The notes: generated from the letters alone by a model not told the origin. DNA of 64,000 nt from Erwinia sp. SLM-02 (GCF_037450285.1 NZ_JAQISN010000005.1:62001-126000); one strand, 5' to 3'; positions 25,315 to 34,567 are shown, counted from the stretch's first letter. A program made the numbers and translations.

Positions 25315-27147
25315 ATGAATCGTGATAGTCTGACGGGGTCAGCAGCCATCAACTCTTTAATGCGAATCCAAACCATGAGTGGGACCTTCAGTAACGATGA
25401 TGTCAGACGCCTGGCTGCCCTTGAGATGCTCAAATCTGAAGATGCTATCCGCGATGATATTTTGCAAAAATTCACCCTGCTCACCAGTGATTTGCTGGCG
25501 ATCCCGGGCTGCTTTGTCTCGGTTCTGGATAATGAAAATCAGTATATTAAAGCGGCCTGCTGTCTGGATGTCCCTCAAAGCTCGCTGCATGATGCTTTCT
25601 GCCGCCAGGCCGCGCGCCGCGATGAGCGACTGATCTGCAGCGACACGCTGCTCGACCCCCGGTTCAGCCAGAATCCTTTCACGCTGGGCGCGCCGTTTAT
25701 CCGGTTCTACGCGGGTATACCCCTGCAAACGCGCGACGGCATTTCGGTAGGCACGCTGTGCATTACCCATACCCAGCCGCACACCTTTGATGAACACAAG
25801 TCGACGATGCTGGAACTGCTGGCAGGGCTGGTCAGCGGTTATCTTGATGCCTGGTATACCGCAGGCTACAAGGACGTGGTGACGCAGTTGCCCAACCGTC
25901 AGCGCCTGCTCAAGGATATCGGCCTGCTGCAGCGCGCCTCCAGCTTTGATCCGCTGACGCTGACGCTTATCGACTGTATTGATATGCCCCGCGCCTATGA
26001 AATCGCCCGGTCGATGGGAATGGATGCGGTTGAAACGCTGCTGAAAGCCCTGGCCGCAACGGTGCGTTCGCGGCTGCGGCTGAGCGAAGAGGATGTGCTG
26101 TATACCGTCGCCACCGGCCGCTTTGCCCTGTTAAGTAAAAAACAGAGCGCGGTCAGTGCGAAGGCGCTCAGCGATCGTCTGGAACACATTCGTGCTCAGG
26201 TGCTGGGCGATATCACCCTGGATGTGAAAATCTACGTCGGCGACGTAAGCTTTGTTCCCGCCACCTCGCAGGTGACGGAAGTGCTGCGCCAGGCGGTCAG
26301 TGCCCTGCATGAAGCGATCAGCCAGAAGCAGACGGCGATGGCCTACAACGCCGACAGCGACCACCGCCGGAATCTTAACTTTCAGCTGTTGAACGACCTG
26401 GCGCTGGCGCTACGCGGCAGTCAGGGGCTGTATCTGGTCTATCAGCCGCAGCTCTGCCTGCACACCGGCAGGCCGGTTGGACTGGAGGCGCTGCTGCGCT
26501 GGCAGCATCCCGTCGCCGGCAATATTTCCCCCGCCGAGTTTATTCCGCTGGCGGAGCATACCAGCCTGATGGATGAACTGACCGACTGGGTGATTGACCA
26601 CGCTCTGATGCAGCTGAGCGCGTGGCGTGAAAAAGGGCTGAACCTGCCGGTGTCGGTGAATCTCAGCGTCAGCGATTTTTCCCGCCCGGAGTTCGCCTCC
26701 GCGCTGGCGGAAAAGACCCATCGCGCCGGCCTGCAGGCGGGTGACCTGACCCTGGAATGCCTGGAAACCCAGCAGGTGCTGGAGAGCACCCAGGCCTGCC
26801 GGGGGCTGGATATGCTCAAACAGCGCGGCTTTCGCATCGCGCTGGATGATTTTGGTTCCGGCTACAACAATATCAATACGCTGCGCCGCATCCCGATCGA
26901 TGTCATCAAGCTCGACCGCTCGCTGATCCAGCAGCTGAACTGCGACCCGGCCTGCGAAGTGATTGCCCGCCATATGATCACCATGCTGAAAGAGCTGAAC
27001 TACGTGGTGCTGGCCGAAGGGGTGGAAGATCTGCAAACCCTGGCCTCGCTGCAGCACCTCGGCTGCGACGAAATCCAGGGTTTCTATTATTCCCACCCGC
27101 TACCGCCGGACAAGCTGGAACACTGGTTCAGCCATATGGCGGTGTAG
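25315..27147 (+). CDS. GAF-GGDEF(degenerate)-EAL cyclic-di-GMP phosphodiesterase
   Basis: 610 residues. A GAF sensor domain (about 30-175: GCFVSVLDNENQYIKAAC, GISVGTLCIT) precedes a GGDEF-type domain (about 180-340) whose signature has decayed to ATGRFALL, so no cyclase activity is expected. The EAL domain (about 350-605) retains the key residues: LEALLRW, NLSVSDF, LTLECLE, DDFGSGY, VIKLDRS, LAEGVE and EIQGFYY. It should hydrolyse c-di-GMP in response to a small ligand or redox signal at the GAF domain. ATG at 25315 follows AGAGAG; a start at 25375 is an alternative. Single gene, no operon partner. Confidence 0.88.
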   Translation: MNRDSLTGSAAINSLMRIQTMSGTFSNDDVRRLAALEMLKSEDAIRDDILQKFTLLTSDLLAIPGCFVSVLDNENQYIKAACCLDVPQSSLHDAFCRQAARRDERLICSDTLLDPRFSQNPFTLGAPFIRFYAGIPLQTRDGISVGTLCITHTQPHTFDEHKSTMLELLAGLVSGYLDAWYTAGYKDVVTQLPNRQRLLKDIGLLQRASSFDPLTLTLIDCIDMPRAYEIARSMGMDAVETLLKALAATVRSRLRLSEEDVLYTVATGRFALLSKKQSAVSAKALSDRLEHIRAQVLGDITLDVKIYVGDVSFVPATSQVTEVLRQAVSALHEAISQKQTAMAYNADSDHRRNLNFQLLNDLALALRGSQGLYLVYQPQLCLHTGRPVGLEALLRWQHPVAGNISPAEFIPLAEHTSLMDELTDWVIDHALMQLSAWREKGLNLPVSVNLSVSDFSRPEFASALAEKTHRAGLQAGDLTLECLETQQVLESTQACRGLDMLKQRGFRIALDDFGSGYNNINTLRRIPIDVIKLDRSLIQQLNCDPACEVIARHMITMLKELNYVVLAEGVEDLQTLASLQHLGCDEIQGFYYSHPLPPDKLEHWFSHMAV

Positions 27148-27149
27148 CC

Positions 27150-28532
27150 TCAGGGCTGTTCAATCCAGACGGTCTGCGGGTTGGTAAACTCGCGCAGGCC
27201 GAAGTGCGACAGCTCGCGACCGAAGCCGCTCTTCTTCACGCCGCCAATCGGCACCCGCGGGTCGGAGAAGCTCGGCGTGTTAATAAACATCCCGCCGGTT
27301 TCAATACGTGATGCCAGGCGCTGCGCTGCGGCCAGATCGCGGCTCCACAGGCTGCCGCCCAGACCAAACTCGGAATCATTGGCCAGCGTCACGGCGTGTT
27401 CTGCATCATCCGCGACGATCAGCGAGGCCACCGGGCCAAACAGCTCCTGCTTAAAGCTGGTCATCGCAGGGGTAACGTCGCTCAGCACCGTTGGCGCATA
27501 GTAGTTACCTTCTCCGGGCAGTACGTGGCCGCCCAGCAGCAGGGTTGCGCCCTCTTTCAGCGTGGCCTGCACCTGCGCATCCAGCTCGTCACGCAGATCG
27601 AAGCGGGCCATCGGGCCGATCCATACGCCCGGCTCACGCGGATCGCCGATTTTCATCGCCTTTACCGCGCTGAGGAATTTGTCGCGGAAGGTGTCAAAGA
27701 CCGCTTTCTCCACGATGATACGTTTCGCCGAGATGCACAGCTGGCCGTTATTCATAAAGCGACCGGCGATCGCCCCCTTCACCGCCGCATCGATATCGGC
27801 ATCGGCCAGCACGATAAAGGCGTCGGAACCGCCCAGTTCCAGCACGCATTTTTTAATCGCCGCGCCCGCCAGGGCCGCAATCGCCGATCCGGCGCGCACG
27901 CTGCCGGTCACCGTCACCGCTTTAATACGCGGATCGTTGATCGCCTGCGCCACGCCGTCGTTGTCGGCGTTCACCACCGCAAACAATCCCTCCGGCACGC
28001 CCGCATCTACGAGGATTTGCTGCAGCAGCAGCGCGCAGCCCATCACGTTCGGTGCCGGCTTCAGCAGGTAGCCGTTGCCCGCCAGCAGAATCGGCACCGC
28101 CCCGCGCAGCACCTGCCAGACGGGGAAGTTCCACGGCATCACCGAGAGCACCGCGCCCAGCGGCAGATAGTCAACGAAGGCCTTGTTGCCTTCAACGGTG
28201 GTCGGTTCCCGCTGCAGGAAGTCCGGGCCGTGCTGCGCGTACCACTCGCAGAGCTTCGCGCTTTTTTCCACTTCAGCCAGCCCCTGATCGACGGGTTTAC
28301 CCATCTCGGTGGTCATCATCTCCGCCAGTTCGCGGCTTTGCCCGCGCAGCCCGGCGGCAACAGCCAGCAGCAGCGCAACGCGATCGCTCAGCGGGCTGCG
28401 GCGCCACTGCTGGAATGCGCTATCGGTTTGTGCCAGCGCGGCATCAACGTCGGCCCGGCTGGCGAAAGGATAGCGGGCCACCACGTCACCCGTGGCGGGG
28501 TTGCGGGAAACGGCAGAGTTTACGTGAGTCAT
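27150..28532 (-). CDS. sad: Succinate-semialdehyde dehydrogenase-type ALDH (Sad/YneI)
   Basis: 460 residues from the ATG after GAAGGTG; upstream codons are excluded by this ribosome site. ALDH motifs: MPWNFPVWQ, catalytic Glu in LELGGSDAF, catalytic Cys in NNGQLCISAKR, and PFGLGG-like FGLGGSLWS. Length and the short N-terminus fit the NAD-dependent Sad group that oxidises succinate semialdehyde, ending GABA or similar catabolism. The divergent LysR gene 141 bp away is the likely activator. Its stop lies 2 bp from the end of the EAL gene on the other strand. Confidence 0.85.
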   Translation of the reverse strand: MTHVNSAVSRNPATGDVVARYPFASRADVDAALAQTDSAFQQWRRSPLSDRVALLLAVAAGLRGQSRELAEMMTTEMGKPVDQGLAEVEKSAKLCEWYAQHGPDFLQREPTTVEGNKAFVDYLPLGAVLSVMPWNFPVWQVLRGAVPILLAGNGYLLKPAPNVMGCALLLQQILVDAGVPEGLFAVVNADNDGVAQAINDPRIKAVTVTGSVRAGSAIAALAGAAIKKCVLELGGSDAFIVLADADIDAAVKGAIAGRFMNNGQLCISAKRIIVEKAVFDTFRDKFLSAVKAMKIGDPREPGVWIGPMARFDLRDELDAQVQATLKEGATLLLGGHVLPGEGNYYAPTVLSDVTPAMTSFKQELFGPVASLIVADDAEHAVTLANDSEFGLGGSLWSRDLAAAQRLASRIETGGMFINTPSFSDPRVPIGGVKKSGFGRELSHFGLREFTNPQTVWIEQP

Positions 28533-28673
28533 ATTTTGCACCTTCTCGATCAATCTGGACGACATTGCACCCAGCGGCAGAGGCTGAAATGCGGCATGGG
28601 GAAATGATAGGCTTGTCACTCTTTCTTTAAAAATGAATAATAATGAAAGTTACTTACTTAAATTGAGAATGAT

Positions 28674-29528
28674 ATGGACCTGACCCAGCTGGAAGTCTTC
28701 CGGGCGATTGCCGAAGAGGGCAGCGTCACCGCCGCCGCCGGGAGGCTGCACCGCGTGCCGTCGAATATCTCCACCCGCCTGCGCCAGCTGGAAGAGGAGC
28801 TGGGCTGTGAGCTGTTCCATCGGGAAAAACTGCGGCTGCACATCACCGACAGCGGCCGCACGCTGCTGGACTATGCCCGGCGCATTCTGGCGCTGGCCGA
28901 TGAGGCAAAGCTGAGCGTTTCCGGCCAGCATCCCAGCGGCATCTTCACCCTGGGGGCGATTGAAAGTACCGCCGCCGTGCGCCTGCCGCCGCTGATTGCC
29001 CGCTATCATCAGCGGTGGCCGCAGGTGGAGCTGGATCTCTCCACCGGGCCTTCAGGCGATATGATTGACGGGATTTTCTCCGGGCGGTACAGCGCGGCGT
29101 TTGTTGACGGGCCGCCGAAGCATCCGCAGCTGGTGGGCGTACCGGCCTTCAGCGAGGAGCTGGTGCTGATCGGCGCGCTGAACCACCCTCCGGTGCCGGA
29201 TGCTGCCAGCATTTCCGGCTCCACGATTTATGCCTTTCGCGCCAACTGCTCCTACCGGCGGCTGTTTGAAAACTGGTTCGCGCGCGAAAATGCGGTACCG
29301 GGAAAGATATTCGAAATGGAGTCCTATCACGGCATTCTGGCCTGCGTCAGTGCGGGCGCGGGGCTGGCGCTGATCCCGGCCAGTATGCTGGAGAGTATGC
29401 CGGGGCGGGACAGCGTGCAGGCCTGGCCGCTGGCCGGAGGAATGGGGAACATCAGCATCTGGCTGGTGTGGCGCAAGGGCACACACTCAGCCAATTTAAA
29501 AGCGATGACCGATATGCTGCAGCCCTGA
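28674..29528 (+). CDS. LysR-family transcriptional regulator
   Basis: 284 residues. N-terminal winged HTH (1-60: LTQLEVFRAIAEEGSVTAAA-like, then RLHRVPSNISTRLRQLEEEL) and a periplasmic-binding-like effector domain. LysR regulators usually control the divergently transcribed neighbour, here the Sad-type aldehyde dehydrogenase, in response to a pathway metabolite. The 3' end overlaps the convergent M20 hydrolase gene by 33 bp. Confidence 0.9.
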   Translation: MDLTQLEVFRAIAEEGSVTAAAGRLHRVPSNISTRLRQLEEELGCELFHREKLRLHITDSGRTLLDYARRILALADEAKLSVSGQHPSGIFTLGAIESTAAVRLPPLIARYHQRWPQVELDLSTGPSGDMIDGIFSGRYSAAFVDGPPKHPQLVGVPAFSEELVLIGALNHPPVPDAASISGSTIYAFRANCSYRRLFENWFARENAVPGKIFEMESYHGILACVSAGAGLALIPASMLESMPGRDSVQAWPLAGGMGNISIWLVWRKGTHSANLKAMTDMLQP

Positions 29529-30740
29529 CCACCGCAGCGCAACGTCCAGCAGCACCTGCGCGCCCGCGCTGACCGCTTCCGGCGCTGCCCACTCTTCCGG
29601 CGCATGGCTGATGCCCCCGCGGCAGGGAATAAAGATCATTGCCGAAGGGCAGATTGCCGCCAGATAGCGCGCATCATGGCCGGCAGCAGAAAGCAAAGAA
29701 AGCGCCGGATAGCCGCGTTCGCTGGCAGATGACGCGATTGCCTGCTGTAGTTCGGGGGAAAAAGCATTGGGAGCCGCTTCGCTCAGGCGGGTGTAATCAA
29801 TGTTACAGGGGGATGCCAGGTCGCGCATCAGCCGCTCGGCTGTCGCCGTCAGCGCCGTTAACCGCGCAGCGTCGGGATGGCGCAGATCGATGCGGAAGAT
29901 CAGACAGTCCGGGATCACCGACGGCGCGTTGGGCTGCATTTCAATCCGTCCTATCGTCAGCATCACCGCCGGATCGGCCGCGCCCACCTCATCGTAAAGC
30001 CGCTGCGCGATGCCGGTGAAGCTACGCAGCACGTCGCGGCGCAGCGCCATCGGCACGGTGCCCGCATGGCCGCGATCGCCCCGCAGCGTCACCTGCCAGG
30101 TCACCTTCCCCTGAATCCCGCTTACCACTCCGATGGTGGCAGCCGCCCGTTCCAGCTGCGTCGCCTGTTCAATATGCGCCTCCAGATAGGCCACCGGGGG
30201 ATGTGCGCAGGCGTAAATCCCCAACGGCACCGCCCGGTGCAGCGCATCCAGCGCCTGGCCAACGGAGCAGCCCGCCTCGTCGGTCACGGCGCGCACCGTC
30301 GACAGTTCACGCGCACCGGCGAACAGTGACGATCCCATCATCCCCGGTGCGAATCGCGACCCTTCTTCATTCATCCACGATACCGCCACGACATCGCAGG
30401 CAGGCTGGACGCCGCGTTCATGCAACACCGTCAGCACTTCCAGCGCCGCCAGTACGCCGTAGACGCCATCGAAACGGCCGCCGGTGGGCTGGCTGTCAAG
30501 GTGACTGCCCAGCAGAAGCGGCGCCGCCAGGCGATCCGTTCCGGGCAGGATAACGAACAGGTTGCCCGCTTTATCGCAACGGACCTCCAGATCGCTGGCC
30601 TGCGCCCAGTCGATCATCAGCCGCCAGCTTTCCGCTTCCTCGGCGCTGAGGGCCTGACGATTGACGCCGTCACCGGTAATAGCCCCCACCTGCGCCATCC
30701 GCATCAGCCGCTGCCAGAGCCGTTCACCATTAATCTTCAT
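29496..30740 (-). CDS. M20-family amidohydrolase (allantoate / N-carbamoyl amino acid hydrolase type)
   Basis: 414 residues from ATG at 30740. Zinc ligands in order: LLLGSHLDSQPTGGRFDG (His, Asp), MNEEGSRF (Glu-Glu), AHIEQ and AGHDARYL. The GGRFDGVYGV and dimerisation GDRGHAGTVPM motifs place it with allantoate amidohydrolases and L-N-carbamoylases, which release carbamate and ammonia from ureido acids. Last gene of the leftward arm of the GntR-controlled locus, 10 bp after the alpha/beta hydrolase. It suggests the degraded compound passes through a ureido or N-acyl acid. Confidence 0.85.
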   Translation of the reverse strand: MKINGERLWQRLMRMAQVGAITGDGVNRQALSAEEAESWRLMIDWAQASDLEVRCDKAGNLFVILPGTDRLAAPLLLGSHLDSQPTGGRFDGVYGVLAALEVLTVLHERGVQPACDVVAVSWMNEEGSRFAPGMMGSSLFAGARELSTVRAVTDEAGCSVGQALDALHRAVPLGIYACAHPPVAYLEAHIEQATQLERAAATIGVVSGIQGKVTWQVTLRGDRGHAGTVPMALRRDVLRSFTGIAQRLYDEVGAADPAVMLTIGRIEMQPNAPSVIPDCLIFRIDLRHPDAARLTALTATAERLMRDLASPCNIDYTRLSEAAPNAFSPELQQAIASSASERGYPALSLLSAAGHDARYLAAICPSAMIFIPCRGGISHAPEEWAAPEAVSAGAQVLLDVALRWSGLQHIGHRF

Positions 30741-30750
30741 GTTTTTACCC

Positions 30751-31629
30751 TCAGTCGGTACGCATAATCTGTGCCGGATTGGCACGCGGATCGCGCACGC
30801 CCCATTTCCCCGCCTCTACCTGCGCAAAAAATTCCGCCAGCAGCTGATTAAACAGCTGCGGTTCCTCCAGATTCAGGGTGTGGCCGGTTTTCGGCAGGAT
30901 TGCCAGACCGGCGGCAGGCAGATGTTTTTTCAGGTACAGGCCGGGCTGCAGGCAGTGATCGTCCTCATCACCGACCATAATCAGCACCGGCAGCATCAGC
31001 GCCTTGATCTGCGCTTCCAGCTGGTAGAACGCCGGGCGACGCGCCTGCACGCCGCGCATGGTCAACGAGGCCCCCAGCGAGTCGTGTTCCGCCAGCCGAT
31101 CGGCAAAGCGCTGCCAGCCGCGCGGATCTTTGTTCTGGAACTGCACGCGGCTGGCCCCCAGCGCATAGGTCGGCGCGAACTGTTTTGCCCCCTGACGGAC
31201 AAAGTTTTCCCCGACCTGTAATGAAACCTGGCGAAAATACGCTTCGGTTTCCGGCTCGCAGCCGTAGCCTGCTCCGGCCACGGTCAGCGACAGCGCGCGC
31301 TCGGGCGCAATCAGGCCAAAATGGAGCGCGGCAAATCCACCCATCGATAACCCGACGATATGCGCCTTTTCAATGCCCAGCCCGTCCAGCACGGCCAGCG
31401 CATCCTCCACGGCCCGCTGCTGGGAGTACGCCGCCAGATCCTGCGGAACCGACGAGGGCGGATAGCCACGTGCCGCATAGGTGATGCACTGATAGCGGCG
31501 ACTGAAGGCATGGACCTGCGGCTGCCAGCTGTCAAAACTGCCGCCAAATTCATGGATAAACAGTATCGGGATGCCCTCCCCGCTGGTTTCAACCCACAGC
31601 TGAACCCGATCGTTGGTGGTGATAAACAT
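30751..31629 (-). CDS. Alpha/beta hydrolase
   Basis: 292 residues from ATG after GAGGAGCG; a longer frame overlapping the aminotransferase is rejected. Catalytic triad visible: nucleophile elbow GLSMGG, acid in VGDEDDHC, His in KTGHTLNLEE, with the oxyanion region FIHEFGGSFDSW. It is similar in outline to 3-oxoadipate enol-lactonase and RutD/MhpC-type hydrolases that cut C-C or ester/amide bonds in ring-cleavage products. The position 10 bp after the aminotransferase and 10 bp before the M20 hydrolase marks it as a pathway enzyme. Substrate unknown. Confidence 0.85.
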   Translation of the reverse strand: MFITTNDRVQLWVETSGEGIPILFIHEFGGSFDSWQPQVHAFSRRYQCITYAARGYPPSSVPQDLAAYSQQRAVEDALAVLDGLGIEKAHIVGLSMGGFAALHFGLIAPERALSLTVAGAGYGCEPETEAYFRQVSLQVGENFVRQGAKQFAPTYALGASRVQFQNKDPRGWQRFADRLAEHDSLGASLTMRGVQARRPAFYQLEAQIKALMLPVLIMVGDEDDHCLQPGLYLKKHLPAAGLAILPKTGHTLNLEEPQLFNQLLAEFFAQVEAGKWGVRDPRANPAQIMRTD

Positions 31630-31639
31630 TTTTCGCTCC

Positions 31640-32773
31640 TCAAAATGGTTGGCGGAACTGCTGCAGCTGCGCGGCCTGCGCCACCATCTCCGGCAGCAGA
31701 GCGGCAAATTTCTCTGCCCATTCAGCCGGAACGGTGGTGCTGACTTTGATAAAGCGATCGCCAAAGGTGGCGGTGTGATAGCCGCCGTGGCGGATCTGAA
31801 TGCCCTGTTGCAGATAGCACTCCACCAGCGCTTCGGGACGAATACCGGCACCGGTGACATCAATCACCAGGAAATTACCGCCGGAGGGGTAGACCGGCAG
31901 CGACAGCCCTGCCACGGCGCTCACCGCCTCGGCAATGCGCGCTTTGTTGCCTTTGTCCGCCGCCAGCAGCGTGCTCATCCATTCCGCTTTTACCCTTAAA
32001 CCCGCTTCAGCCGCGCGCTGGGCCGGAACGCTGGCACCCAGCACGCCGCCGTTGTACGGGGCCAGTTCGGCCAGCAGCGCCGGAGCGGCCACCAGCGCGC
32101 CGACCCGCAGGCCCGCCAGTCCCAGCCATTTTGAAAAACTCACGGACATCACCACCTGTTCACTGTCCAGCCCCAGCGCGGCCACGTGCTCCGGGGCAAA
32201 GTCGCGGTAGGTGCAGTCGTGGATCAGCAGCGCATTGTGGCGGCGGGCGATGTCGATAAACGCCTGTAGTTCCCCGCGGCTGTAGTGAATGCCCAGCGGG
32301 TTATTCGGGTCGACGAGATAAATCAATGCGGTGCTGTCATCCACCGCCGCCGCCAGTGCGTCCGGGGTCAGGCGATAGTGGCAGTCGGGGTTCCAGATCG
32401 GGATCTGAATAACCTCGGATCCCATCTGCTCGGCAAACTGGCAGGGCCATTTCCAGCTGGGATCGGTGGTAACAAAGGTGGTCCCGGGGCGGCAGCGGGC
32501 GCGGCAAAGCGTCGCCAGGGCATTCACCCCACCGTCGGTGACCATTGCCGTCACACCGGGAACCCCAATGTCGGCGACAATGGCGCTGCGCAGTGACTCA
32601 AACCCCAGCGGTGGCGCATAGGCACTAAACTCGGTGGCGGCCACAGAATTATGCAGCGCGGCCAGCACGTCGGGATGCGGCGGCAGATGGTTGGTGTTCT
32701 GCCCCATCCAGATCAGTCCCTCGGTGGCAAACAGTCGATCGAACCAGGCATTACGCGTATAGATATCTGACAT
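31640..32773 (-). CDS. PLP-dependent aminotransferase, class I/II
   Basis: 377 residues from the ATG after GGGAGC. Fold-type I motifs: TDGGVNAL, the YLVDPNNPLG loop, HDCTYRDF with the PLP Asp, PLP-binding Lys in SVSFSKWLGLAGLRVG, and a C-terminal Arg in FIKVSTTVP-adjacent sequence. It would transfer an amino group from a pathway intermediate to an oxoacid. Second gene of the leftward arm, 13 bp after the SDR. Substrate unknown. Confidence 0.87.
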   Translation of the reverse strand: MSDIYTRNAWFDRLFATEGLIWMGQNTNHLPPHPDVLAALHNSVAATEFSAYAPPLGFESLRSAIVADIGVPGVTAMVTDGGVNALATLCRARCRPGTTFVTTDPSWKWPCQFAEQMGSEVIQIPIWNPDCHYRLTPDALAAAVDDSTALIYLVDPNNPLGIHYSRGELQAFIDIARRHNALLIHDCTYRDFAPEHVAALGLDSEQVVMSVSFSKWLGLAGLRVGALVAAPALLAELAPYNGGVLGASVPAQRAAEAGLRVKAEWMSTLLAADKGNKARIAEAVSAVAGLSLPVYPSGGNFLVIDVTGAGIRPEALVECYLQQGIQIRHGGYHTATFGDRFIKVSTTVPAEWAEKFAALLPEMVAQAAQLQQFRQPF

Positions 32774-32786
32774 GCTGTGCTCCCGG

Positions 32787-33569
32787 TTAAATGACCGATC
32801 CACGCGCAGCAATGCCGCCGTCGATAGTAATATTGGTGCCGCTGATGTAGCCAGCACGCCCGGAAGACATAAAGGCCACTAAATCCGCGACCTCTTCAGA
32901 AGTTGCCGGGCGCTGGCCCGGATAGAGCGCGAACAGCTCCTCCCAGCGCGACTCGTCGCCCAGCATATCGATTGCTTTACGTTTCATAATTTTCAGCATG
33001 CGGTCGGTGGCGACCGGGCCAGGGTTGATGCCGATCACGCGGATGCCGTCATCCAGGCTGCGCCCGCCCAGCGCTTTGGTAAACGACATCAGCGCGGCGT
33101 TACCGGTGCTGCCGGCGATATAGCTCGCGTCCCAGTTTTCACCGGAGTTGCCGATCACATTGACGATCACGCCGCTTTTGGCCGCTTTCATTTGCGGGTA
33201 ATAGAGACGGCACAGGGAGATATAGCCGAAGACCTTCAGATCGAACCCGGCACGCCACTCGCGGTCGCCGACCACCTCCAGCGATCCGGCAGGGATATCG
33301 CCCGCGTTGTTGATCAGAATATCAATCGCGCCGACTTCGGCCGCCAGCGACTCCATCGCCGCCGTTGAGCTGAGGTCTTTTTCATAAACCGAAACGCTGA
33401 CGCCATATTCGGCAATCAGCGCCTGTTGCAGATCGCGCATCGCCGCGCCGTTACGCGCCGCCAGGTGTAGCGTACAGCCTTCGGCGGCAAGCACGCGCGC
33501 CGTCGCTTCGCCGATGCCTTTTGACGCGCCGGTAATCAGCGCGATCTTGCCGTTCAGATTGAGTTTCAT
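32787..33569 (-). CDS. SDR oxidoreductase with atypical active site
   Basis: 260 residues with GGAGGG ribosome site. TGASKGIG cofactor loop, NNAG and IDGG end are standard. The active-site stretch reads VIGNSGENWDASYIAGSTGN followed by AALMSFTKAL: where classical SDRs have YxxxK, no Lys stands four residues after the Tyr, and the position aligned with the Lys is Asn (GN-AAL). It belongs to a divergent SDR subgroup or uses different chemistry. First gene of the leftward arm, with an operator-like inverted repeat just upstream. Confidence 0.83.
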   Translation of the reverse strand: MKLNLNGKIALITGASKGIGEATARVLAAEGCTLHLAARNGAAMRDLQQALIAEYGVSVSVYEKDLSSTAAMESLAAEVGAIDILINNAGDIPAGSLEVVGDREWRAGFDLKVFGYISLCRLYYPQMKAAKSGVIVNVIGNSGENWDASYIAGSTGNAALMSFTKALGGRSLDDGIRVIGINPGPVATDRMLKIMKRKAIDMLGDESRWEELFALYPGQRPATSEEVADLVAFMSSGRAGYISGTNITIDGGIAARGSVI

Positions 33570-33587
33570 TTTGTGCCCTCCAGTTTA

Positions 33588-33616
33588 GGTATACATAGCA
33601 AAGCAATTTGCATACC
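33588..33616. promoter_or_regulatory. Candidate GntR operator in front of the leftward arm
   Basis: GGTATACAT and, 11 bp later, TTTGCATACC form an interrupted inverted repeat 18 bp upstream of the SDR start. The same two elements recur at 34348-34380 upstream of the GntR gene and a third related site is at 34504. It implies a separate promoter for the SDR operon under the local regulator. Confidence 0.6.
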
Positions 33617-33632
33617 AGAAAGGCAAAAATGT

Positions 33633-34310
33633 TTATTTAGTGAAGCCCGCGATAAAATCGACCAGATCGTCACCCAGCAGGGTCAGGTGCTTGCGCATCG
33701 CGTCGTGCGCGGCATCAGCGTCGTTACGCGCGATCGCCTCGAGGATCGCGCCGTGCTCCTCGAGAGTTTTATTGACCCGCCCCGGATGGAAGGTCACCCG
33801 GCGGCGATATACACCCACGCGGTTGCGCAGAGCGCGCGTCTCCTCGGCTAAAAACGCGTTGCGCGCAAAGGCGTAGATAGCTTCGTGGAAGCTGAGATTC
33901 ATCTCGTAGAAGGCTTCCGGCGAGATCGTCGGCCCGCGATCCGCCATCTGCTGCTGGATCTGGCGTAGCGCGGCCAGCTGATCCGGCGAAATACGCCGCG
34001 CCGCCAGCCGTGCGCACAGTCCTTCCAGCTCGGCCATTACCTGAAACATTTCCAGCAGCGTATTCATGCTCAGGGCGCGCACCATCACGCCCTGTCGGCC
34101 GTTGAGATCCACCAGCCCGTCGGCCGCCAGCAGGCGAAACGCTTCGCGTACCGGGGTACGGGAAACGCCAAATCGCGCGCCAATTTCTTTTTCGTCCAGT
34201 CGCTTACCCGGCTCCAGCGCGCCGCTGGCGATCTCTTTTTCCAGCGTCTGCTTCAGGCCGTCCGCCAGCGAGGTTCCCGTCAGGCGGGAGAGGTTTTTTT
34301 GCTCACTCAT
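33633..34310 (-). CDS. GntR-family (FCD group) transcriptional regulator
   Basis: 225 residues. Winged helix near 15-80 (GKRLDEKEIGARFGVSRTPV, LLAADGLVDLNGRQGVMV), then the FCD domain with metal-ligand helix NLSFHEAIYAFARN and HGAILEAIARND. It sits at the pivot between the leftward hydrolase/aminotransferase arm and the rightward ABC/dioxygenase arm. GTATACAT-type repeats before all three transcripts make it the obvious regulator of both arms and of itself. Confidence 0.88.
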   Translation of the reverse strand: MSEQKNLSRLTGTSLADGLKQTLEKEIASGALEPGKRLDEKEIGARFGVSRTPVREAFRLLAADGLVDLNGRQGVMVRALSMNTLLEMFQVMAELEGLCARLAARRISPDQLAALRQIQQQMADRGPTISPEAFYEMNLSFHEAIYAFARNAFLAEETRALRNRVGVYRRRVTFHPGRVNKTLEEHGAILEAIARNDADAAHDAMRKHLTLLGDDLVDFIAGFTK

Positions 34311-34347
34311 GGTGCTGTTTGCTCGTCAGGTTGCACTGTTACGATCC

Positions 34348-34380
34348 ATTTGCATACCTTTTTAATAAACAGGTATACAT
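34348..34380. promoter_or_regulatory. Candidate GntR operator (TTTGCATACC ... GGTATACAT)
   Basis: The same pair of half-elements as at 33588, in the opposite order and separated by 13 bp, 38 bp upstream of the GntR start. Likely site of autoregulation and of control of the divergent ABC operon. Confidence 0.6.
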
Positions 34381-34503
34381 CGCCTTCACCGCTTTATAGT
34401 GCGTATTGTCGCTTATTTCTGGCGCGGGTCAATGCCCTTTATTGAAACTGGCACACATCCTGCAAGTCATGAATGGCAGCAAAGACATTAAAACAGCGCC
34501 GTG

Positions 34504-34513
34504 ATGTATACAT
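34504..34513. promoter_or_regulatory. Candidate GntR operator ATGTATACAT before the ABC operon
   Basis: A perfect 10-bp palindrome containing the GTATACAT core, 54 bp upstream of the binding-protein start, in a suitable position to block the rightward promoter. Confidence 0.55.
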
Positions 34514-34567
34514 AACGCGATTTTCATCACCACCCGAATGTTGAACCCGAAACCAGAGGATACACTC

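Noticed and set aside
27396..28607. A 403-codon plus-strand frame opposite the Sad-type dehydrogenase
   Set aside because: Antisense shadow; the minus-strand gene has complete ALDH motifs.
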